Of a stretch of 64,000 nucleotides of DNA, positions 58,388 to 64,000 are shown one piece after another. Position numbers and translations under genes: made by a program. The stretch spans positions 1 through 64,000 of the forward strand of contig NZ_JAIRAU010000016.1 in assembly GCF_020073745.1 (NCBI RefSeq), read 5' to 3'. The notes under the pieces were generated by a model, which was not told the origin of the DNA, did not search any database, and saw only the letters and a program-made list of their open reading frames with translations. The stretch's first letter is position 1; every line of letters starts with the position of its first letter. The DNA comes from Nannocystis pusilla. Its GTDB lineage: Bacteria; Myxococcota_A; Polyangia; Nannocystales; Nannocystaceae.

Positions 58388-59770
58388 ATGGTCTCGCGCG
58401 GTCGCTTGCGACGTTCGGACATCGTCGGCGACTCCCCCCACCCGCGCGGACGGGCCCGCGCCGCCGTCGTCCTCGGCCTCGCTACGCTGCTCGGCCTCGC
58501 CTGTCGGCCCGACGACCCGCCCGCCGACAAACCTGTCCCTCCGGCCAGCCCCGCCTCCACCCTCACCGTCTACCGGTTCGCCCGCGTCGTCACCGCCCCG
58601 CACCAGGTCGTCGAGGGCGGCGCCGTGGTCGTCGACGGCAAGCGCTTCCACGGCGTCCTCGCGGCGGGCGAGGCCCTGCCCGCCGGGGCCCAGCTCGTCG
58701 ACTACACCCGCTACACCGCGATCCCCGGGCTCATCGACGCGCACACCCACATCACCTTCTGCTGGGACCCCGCGTGGGGCGAGCGGGCCCCACACGACCC
58801 GTTCCAGATCGCCCAGTCGAAGGAGGAGCTGGAGCCGCTGGTCGCCGTAAACGCCCGCACCCTGCTGTCGCTCGGCGTCACCACCATCCGCGACCTCGGC
58901 TCCGACAACATGCTCGACCTCGAGACCGGGCGGCGGATCGAGGCCGGCGAGCTCGTCGGCCCGCGGATCTTCGGCGCCGGCGACGGCGTGTGGTCGTCCC
59001 GCCTCGCGCCCAAGGAGTCGAACCGGCCCGGCCAGGCCGACGGCCCCGAGCAGATCGCCGCCACCGTGCGCCGCGAGATCGAGGCCGGCGTGCACGTCGT
59101 CAAGCTGTGGGCCTCGACCGGCAGCGACGACGACCTCACCGGCGAGCGCACCTACTCGTACGAGGAGATCAAGGCCGCCGTCGACGTCGCCCACGCGCGC
59201 GGGATCCCCGTCGCCGTCCACGACACCCTCGGCGTCGTCACCGACGACGTCGTCCGCGCCGGCGCCGACAGCGTCGAGCACCCGCGCCACCTGTCCCCCG
59301 AGACTCTCGCGGCCATGCGCGAGCGCGGCGTCGCCTACGTGCCGACCATCCACCACAATCACTACTACCGCGACAACATCGAGCGCTTCGGCTTCAGCCC
59401 CGACAAGCACGCCGCCTTCGACGCCTTCATCGCCGACAACGTCGCCACCGCCCGCGCCGCCCACGCCGCCGGCGTCTCGATCGTCATGGGCTCCGACGCC
59501 GTCTACACCGCCTTCGACCAGAGCACCCGCGAGCTCGACGTGTTCGTCCGCGACGTCGGCATGACCCCCATGGAGGCGCTCGCCACCGCCACCACCAACG
59601 CCGCCAAGCTCCTGCGCGTCGACGACCAGCTCGGCGCGATCCGGCCCGCCTACCTCGCCGACTTCGTGGTGATCGACGGCGACCTGTCGCAGATCGAGCA
59701 CATCCACAACGTGGTCGCGGTGGTGAAAGAGGGCGCCGTCGTGTTCGAGAAGTCAGCCGCGGGCAAGTAG
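58388..59770 (+). CDS. Amidohydrolase lipoprotein (imidazolonepropionase-like)
   Basis: The 460-residue product has an N-terminal Arg-rich segment, then AVVLGLATLLGLAC (lipobox LGLAC-type GLAC). Amidohydrolase metal motifs are in order: GLIDAHTHI (HxH), HVVKLWASTG (Lys), IPVAVHDTLG (His), ADSVEHPRHL (His) and IVMGSDAVYT (Asp). It ends with the typical DLVVIDGDL-like ADFVVIDGDLSQIEHIHNV..VVKEG. The enzyme should hydrolyse an amide or cyclic amide at the cell surface. The tail overlaps the convergent gene by 18 bases. Confidence 0.9.
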   Translation: MVSRGRLRRSDIVGDSPHPRGRARAAVVLGLATLLGLACRPDDPPADKPVPPASPASTLTVYRFARVVTAPHQVVEGGAVVVDGKRFHGVLAAGEALPAGAQLVDYTRYTAIPGLIDAHTHITFCWDPAWGERAPHDPFQIAQSKEELEPLVAVNARTLLSLGVTTIRDLGSDNMLDLETGRRIEAGELVGPRIFGAGDGVWSSRLAPKESNRPGQADGPEQIAATVRREIEAGVHVVKLWASTGSDDDLTGERTYSYEEIKAAVDVAHARGIPVAVHDTLGVVTDDVVRAGADSVEHPRHLSPETLAAMRERGVAYVPTIHHNHYYRDNIERFGFSPDKHAAFDAFIADNVATARAAHAAGVSIVMGSDAVYTAFDQSTRELDVFVRDVGMTPMEALATATTNAAKLLRVDDQLGAIRPAYLADFVVIDGDLSQIEHIHNVVAVVKEGAVVFEKSAAGK

Positions 59771-60316
59771 CGCGCGCAGCTCGTCGTCGCTCGCGTCCGC
59801 GAGCGCGAGCACGGCGAGGTACGGATCGTCGCCCGGCAGCCCGAGCCAGCGGGCGAACGCCGGCTCGGTCTTGAGGCCCTCGCGCTTGTACTGCGTGATC
59901 GCGGCGATCGCCGGCGCGCCCGCCAGCGCCAGCACGCGCGCCTCGACCTGCAAGTGACGCCAGCCGTGCTGCGCCGCCACCGGCTGCGGCTGCCCGAACA
60001 GCTCGACCGCGAACTCGCCAGCGCGGAAGTTGACGACCGTCGAGGCCACCCCGCGCACCGCCACGTGCTGCACCACGAACCCCGGCCGCGCCGCGTACGC
60101 CCCGCACGCGCGCACGAACGCGTCCCGGTCGTGCACCTCGCACAGCACGTCGAGGTCGCTCGCCTCGGTGTGGATCGGCAGCGGCAACGTGCCCGCGAGC
60201 GCGGGATGAAACGCCGCCAGGCGCTCGAAGATCGCCAGCTCCTCCAGCACGATGGCGGCCCTGCGCTGCCGCGGGTCCCCGCGTCGCAGCGGCCCCAGGT
60301 CGGTCCACGCGCGCAT
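59753..60316 (-). CDS. DUF4269 protein (nucleotidyltransferase-like)
   Basis: The ATG at 60316 gives 187 residues. LPLPIHTEASDLDVLCEVHD is the DUF4269 signature, with the SDLD acidic pair typical of nucleotidyltransferase folds. The rest (VVNFRAGEFAVELFGQPQPV, HGWRHLQVEARVLAL, EGLKTEPAFARWLGLPGDDPY) follows the family. Role unknown. It converges on the amidohydrolase gene with an 18-base overlap and is divergent from the hydrolase gene at 60414. Confidence 0.9.
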   Translation of the reverse strand: MRAWTDLGPLRRGDPRQRRAAIVLEELAIFERLAAFHPALAGTLPLPIHTEASDLDVLCEVHDRDAFVRACGAYAARPGFVVQHVAVRGVASTVVNFRAGEFAVELFGQPQPVAAQHGWRHLQVEARVLALAGAPAIAAITQYKREGLKTEPAFARWLGLPGDDPYLAVLALADASDDELRALLARG

Positions 60317-60413
60317 GGACGCGATGCTAGCCGGATCTCGACGCCATTGCTCACCGGACGAGGCCGCGTCGCCGATCTTGTTCCCGGAGCGGCGTCCTGG
60401 CAACCTTGGAGCG

Positions 60414-61226
60414 ATGCAGCTCGCGGCGCACGACGCTCACGTCCTGATGCGAGACGGCTGTCCGCTGCACTACTGGCTCGTCGGCGACCCCGTGCGCCCG
60501 CTCGTGCTCCTCACCCACGGCGCCGGCCTCGACCACGACCTCTGGCGCGACAACCTCGCCGCCCTCGCCGCGTGTCACCGCGTGCTCGTCTGGGACGTCC
60601 GCGGCCACGGCCTGTCGCGCCCGACCAGCGCGCGCTTCAGCGTCGCGACTGCCCTCGAAGACATGCTGGCGCTGCTCGACGCCGCCGGCGCCGCCGAGGC
60701 CGTGCTCGTCGGGCAGAGCATGGGGGGCAACCTCTCGCAGGAGTTCGTGCGGCGCCACCCCGACCGCGTGCGCGCGCTCGTGCTGGTCGAGTGCGCCTGC
60801 AACACCGCCCCGCTGACTGCGCTCGAGCGCCTCGGCCTGCGCCTGACCCCCGCGCTGCTCAAGCTCTACCCCTACGGCGCGCTGCTCCGGCACAGCGCGC
60901 GCTCGATCTCGGCCCGAGAGAACGTGCGCGCCTACTGCCACCAGGCGATGTCCCGCCTCACCAAGCAGGACGTGCTCGACGTCATGCTCGCTACCCTCGG
61001 CTGCGTGCGCGACGAGCCCGACTACCGGATCGCCCGCCCCTTCATGCTCGTCCGCGGCGCGCTGAGCCGTGCCGGCTCGATCGCCAGGCAGGGCCCGGAG
61101 TGGGCCAAGCGCGAGCCACAGTGCCGCGCCGACGTCGTGATCCCCGACGCGAACCACTGCGTCAACATGGACGCCCCCGCCGCCTTCGACGCCGCCGTGC
61201 TGCAATTCCTCGCAGCGCTCGCGTGA
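60414..61226 (+). CDS. Alpha/beta hydrolase
   Basis: The ATG at 60414 follows a GGAG site and gives 270 residues. The fold's marks are VLLTHGAGLDHDLW (oxyanion HG), VWDVRGHGLS, the nucleophile VGQSMGGNLSQ (Ser) and the C-terminal His in PDANHCVNMDAPAAF. The acid is probably the Asp between, not located with certainty. It belongs to the broad hydrolase/esterase group with 3-oxoadipate-lactonase-like members; substrate unknown. It has no signal peptide. Confidence 0.88.
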   Translation: MQLAAHDAHVLMRDGCPLHYWLVGDPVRPLVLLTHGAGLDHDLWRDNLAALAACHRVLVWDVRGHGLSRPTSARFSVATALEDMLALLDAAGAAEAVLVGQSMGGNLSQEFVRRHPDRVRALVLVECACNTAPLTALERLGLRLTPALLKLYPYGALLRHSARSISARENVRAYCHQAMSRLTKQDVLDVMLATLGCVRDEPDYRIARPFMLVRGALSRAGSIARQGPEWAKREPQCRADVVIPDANHCVNMDAPAAFDAAVLQFLAALA

Positions 61227-61280
61227 ACTGCTGGCGAGCACGGAGGCGCATCACGTGGTCGTCCGCCTGCGGAGAAGCTC

Positions 61281-62447
61281 ATGACGGTGACGATCGACAA
61301 CGGGGGCGACTCGGACAGCATGACGGGGGACGCGCTCGCGCGGCTGTTCGCGGACCCACGGGGGCAGTGGAAGAACCTCGAGATCGCGGTGCAGGTCGGA
61401 CGGACATACGCGGCGATCCACTGGACGGGGTTCGACGAGGACCAGGAGGCGGTGGGCTCGGGGTTCTTGATCCGGATGGACGGCGAGAGTCCGCTCGGGG
61501 CGAGCGACACCCCGGAGATCATCGGGCTGCTCGACGGCGGGAGCGAGCCGTTCAAGGCGACGGCGCGGCACCTGCTGACCGCGGAGGAGGCGTGCTGGCT
61601 GGTCGGACGGCTCGGCCGCGGCGAGCGCCCGACGCACTGGCCCGACGGGCGCCCGCTCGTGTGGAGCGCGGCGATGGTCGACGACGCGCCGTGGCAGGCG
61701 GTCGGGATCGTGGAGCAGCCGTACTGGGAGCGGCAGACGGAGCTGCTGTACGGGGGCGTGATCGACGACGAGGGAGACGATGAGCCGGAGTGGATCGGTC
61801 AGCGGCGGCTGCTGGTGCGGCGGACGCTGACGGCCGACCAGGCGGAGGCGCTGCCGCAGACGGCGATCTGGCCGGTGCTGCGCCAGCTCCACGACGTCGA
61901 CGACCCGCTGTGGTTGGCGACGATCGCCCGGCATCCGCTGCCGTGGTTGCAGTCGCTGATCGTCGTGCTCGACGAGCTGGACGGGCTCGCGGAGGCGGTG
62001 CGGGTGCTGCCGCGGCTGGTCGAGCTGGGGGTCCACAGCCTGTCGCCGACGCTGCCGGCGATAGCGAGCGAGTGTCTGGAAGAGCTGCTGCTCGAGGGCC
62101 TGGACGGGGGGCTGCTCGACGCGTTCCTGCGCGAGTCCCGGCTACCGGCGCTGCGGGTGCTGGCGATCGACAGCAACATGCTGACGGCCCCGGTCGACTT
62201 CTCGCCGCTGGGCGAGGAAGTGCTCGTGCACGTCGAGTACGCGCCGGACGACGACCTCGGGACCATCCGCCACGCGGCGAGCGCTCGCACGCTGGCGCTC
62301 GCGCTCGAGCCCACGCACACGCCGGAGGCGCTCGTCGCGGCGCTCGAGTCGCGGGAAGGCGACGCGTGGGTATCGACGGTGTGGGAGCACGCCGATGCCG
62401 CGGTCGAGCTGGCGCGCGCCCGCGGCATCCGGCTGCAGGCGCGTTGA
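61281..62447 (+). CDS. Unknown protein with atypical codon choice
   Basis: The ATG at 61281 follows GGAGAAG and gives 388 residues. The N-terminal 100 residues (WKNLEIAVQVGRTYAAIHWTGF, then GSGFLIRM) recall Imm1-like immunity proteins only faintly. The C-terminal half has leucine-rich-like units (LPRLVELGVHSLSPTLPAI, LEELLLEGLDGG, LPALRVLAIDSN). Third bases favour G (GCG, ACG, GGG) rather than the C preferred elsewhere in the window, suggesting separate ancestry. No signal peptide is present. Confidence 0.75.
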   Translation: MTVTIDNGGDSDSMTGDALARLFADPRGQWKNLEIAVQVGRTYAAIHWTGFDEDQEAVGSGFLIRMDGESPLGASDTPEIIGLLDGGSEPFKATARHLLTAEEACWLVGRLGRGERPTHWPDGRPLVWSAAMVDDAPWQAVGIVEQPYWERQTELLYGGVIDDEGDDEPEWIGQRRLLVRRTLTADQAEALPQTAIWPVLRQLHDVDDPLWLATIARHPLPWLQSLIVVLDELDGLAEAVRVLPRLVELGVHSLSPTLPAIASECLEELLLEGLDGGLLDAFLRESRLPALRVLAIDSNMLTAPVDFSPLGEEVLVHVEYAPDDDLGTIRHAASARTLALALEPTHTPEALVAALESREGDAWVSTVWEHADAAVELARARGIRLQAR

Positions 62448-62599
62448 GGGACGTATTCGCCGAGGGTACGTGCGGACCGACGAGAGCGTCATGCATGCCG
62501 GCCGCGGAGGCGATGGCGCAGGTGTGGATGTGGATGTCGCGTCGTGAGCGTCATCGCACCGGCGCGCGAGCTCTCCCTCGTCGAGTGCATGGAGCCGAG

Positions 62600-62942
62600 G
62601 CCGAGGCGCTGCCGCCGACCGCGAACGCGGCGCCCTCGGCCCCGCAGCTCGACGACCTGCACCTCCGCTTCGCGGTCAGCCGCGACGAGGAGTACGTCGA
62701 GCTGATCGCCACCCACGCCGGCCGCGTGTTCGACCTCCAGGCCCGCAGCCACCACTACCCGCTGCTCTTGCTGTCGCGTGCGCGCCCGCGCCAGCGCGAC
62801 GTCCCGCTCGCCTACCAGGGCTGGGTCCACCAGCACGCGCTGCTCGATCAGCTGCGCATCGATCGTGCAACATCTGGAGATCGTCGCGTACGACGACGGT
62901 TCGGATGACGCGCGCCGTCGCCTCGCGCGCTCACTTCGGTGA
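62600..62942 (+). pseudogene. Broken FHA-associated/winged-helix-like regulator fragment
   Basis: A frame beginning near 62600 encodes LDDLHLRFAVSRDEEYVEL, then QARSHHYPLLLLSRARPRQRD and YQGWVHQHALLDQLRIDR, the C-terminal winged-helix-like segment that follows FHA domains in many myxobacterial proteins. At about 62865 the sense shifts to another frame (QHLEIVAYDDGSDD) before a stop at 62940. The N-terminal FHA domain is absent. Truncation plus frameshift imply a dead gene. Confidence 0.55.
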
Positions 62943-63040
62943 CAGAGCCTCGGCCCCTCGACCGACCGTTGACGCTCCCCCTCGGTGTTGCGGAGCGAGC
63001 GGGTCGAGCTGGCCAGGTGGTGCGCGAGCCGCCGGGCTGA

Positions 63041-63772
63041 TCACGGAGACGTCGCGGGCTGCGGGGGGTCGAGGGCCAGGAGCTCGACGCGGCGGTTGCG
63101 GGCGCGCTGGTCGTCGGTGGCGCCCGCCGTCAGCGGTCGAGTCCCGCCGAACGAGCGCAGCTCGATGCGCGCCGGGTCGATGCCCTGCGCGACGAGGTGA
63201 TCGCGGACGACCTCGGCGCGACGCAGACCGAGGCGCTCGCGCCCGGCCTCGCTGTTCGCCTCGCGTGGGTCGGCGTGGCCGTCGATCGCCACGCGCACCG
63301 CGGGGTGTTCGCGCAGCACCTTGACGAGCTCGGCGAGCACGTTCTCGGCGTGGTCCGGGAGGCGGGTGCTGCCGGCGCGGGCGAACGTGATGTGCTTCGG
63401 ACGAGCGGGGTGGGTATTGACGATCACGATGCGGGTCGCCTGATCGGGGCAGCCGTCGTCGTCCTCGAGACCGTTGTGGTCCTCGGGCTCGTGCGGGCAG
63501 CGGTCGTCGGCGTCGACGATCCGGTCGTCGTCGCTGTCGAGCGGCGGGCAACCGGGTCCCGCGGGAGCGCCCGCGGGGCAAGGATCGCTGGGCGCGACGG
63601 GGCGGGCGACCGGATCGTGCCGGCGGTCGTCGCGGCCGTTCGCGGCGCATCCGGCCGCCTGCGGGTCGCTCGCGCACGGATCGCCGGGCTCCGGCACGGA
63701 CCGGGCCGCCGGCGCCGCGGGTCGGCACGAGGCCAAAGCGAGGACGAGGGCGATGCGGCGCACGCAGATCAT
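63041..63772 (-). CDS. OmpA-family lipoprotein
   Basis: The ATG at 63772 gives a signal MICVRRIALVLALASC (lipobox LASC) and 243 residues. A Pro/Asp/Cys-rich region with a thrombospondin-3-like DSDDDRIVDADDRCPHEPED repeat precedes the OmpA-like peptidoglycan-binding domain (VRVAIDGHADPREANSEAG, then LGLRRAEVVRDHLVAQGID, then ELRSFGGTRPL). Asp and Arg of the diaminopimelate-binding site are plausible. It would tie the outer membrane to the wall, Pal-like. The length is normal for OmpA lipoproteins. Confidence 0.93.
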   Translation of the reverse strand: MICVRRIALVLALASCRPAAPAARSVPEPGDPCASDPQAAGCAANGRDDRRHDPVARPVAPSDPCPAGAPAGPGCPPLDSDDDRIVDADDRCPHEPEDHNGLEDDDGCPDQATRIVIVNTHPARPKHITFARAGSTRLPDHAENVLAELVKVLREHPAVRVAIDGHADPREANSEAGRERLGLRRAEVVRDHLVAQGIDPARIELRSFGGTRPLTAGATDDQRARNRRVELLALDPPQPATSP

Positions 63773-64000
63773 GTGTACCCGAAAGATCGCGGCTCGAGCC
63801 GAGCCGAAGGTCACGTCACCACGCGTGACCCCGGTTGGGGAGACCGCATCGGGGCCTCGAGACCGCGCGGCTCGCCGCTCGACGAAATTTCAGCCGACTT
63901 TCACCGACGCGCCGGCGCCCGCAGGGGCTCGAGTTCCGGAGGGTGTCCTCGACGCGGGTGGACGCACGCCGCCGCTCACCCGGACGCGCGCTTGCCGAGC

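Overview
The window looks like chromosomal DNA from a myxobacterium, most likely of the Nannocystis/Plesiocystis type. It is very GC-rich, with G or C at almost every third codon position. It carries many secreted lipoproteins with a Thr/Ser/Gly-rich linker straight after the lipidated Cys, Cys/Asp-rich CGDG (DUF4215-like) repeats, MopE-like DxDxD repeats, MYXO-CTERM-type tails, and eukaryotic-like Ser/Thr kinases fused to ATPase and histidine-kinase modules. The genus is an inference; no rRNA lies in the window.

Layout. 1-2.6 kb: the tail of an unknown gene and two lipoproteins, one with a fibrinogen-like domain. 2.7-7.8 kb: a patch with signs of past rearrangement (IS110-type transposase remnant, secreted HEXXH protein, SUMF1-like lipoprotein, shattered kinase fragment). 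7.9-12.9 kb: S-formylglutathione hydrolase and a partner, a TPR/membrane protein, and an FtsW/RodA-family protein. 13-22.5 kb: secreted or lipoprotein genes, including a giant CGDG-repeat/seven-bladed-propeller protein with near-exact 96-bp DNA repeats and a GH71-type alpha-1,3-glucanase. 22.5-30.2 kb (minus strand): a compact type VI secretion cargo cassette, vgrG - DUF2169/pentapeptide - pentapeptide - DUF3540 - DUF4150 (PAAR-like) - small membrane protein. 30.7-34.8 kb: further exported proteins, including a metallophosphoesterase.

35.0-44.1 kb (minus strand): a tight three-gene unit coding for a Ser/Thr kinase-ATPase-TPR protein, a fusion of an acetoacetate-decarboxylase-like domain to a FAD amine-oxidase/desaturase-like domain, and an aldonolactone-oxidase-type flavoprotein. 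This is my best candidate for an undescribed system. 44.8-45.0 kb: three serine tRNA genes in tandem (GCU, GGA, CGA); the last breaks two near-universal tRNA positions. 45.1-52.9 kb: polysaccharide deacetylase, VWA lipoprotein, small lipoprotein, subtilase with MopE-like repeats, a small Cys-rich secreted peptide, and a propeller lipoprotein. 53.2-58.3 kb: a 1676-residue Ser/Thr kinase-ATPase-GAF-histidine kinase hybrid. 58.4-63.8 kb: amidohydrolase, DUF4269 protein, alpha/beta hydrolase, an unknown protein with different codon habits, a broken regulator fragment, and an OmpA-like lipoprotein.

Across the window a short palindrome with constant geometry, TGTCC-N4-GGACA, recurs far more often than expected by chance. 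It sits at three convergent gene ends and three times inside the 1676-residue kinase gene, with many one-mismatch relatives. One copy is part of a clear T-tailed terminator. No CRISPR array, intact transposon, integrase or replication origin was found.
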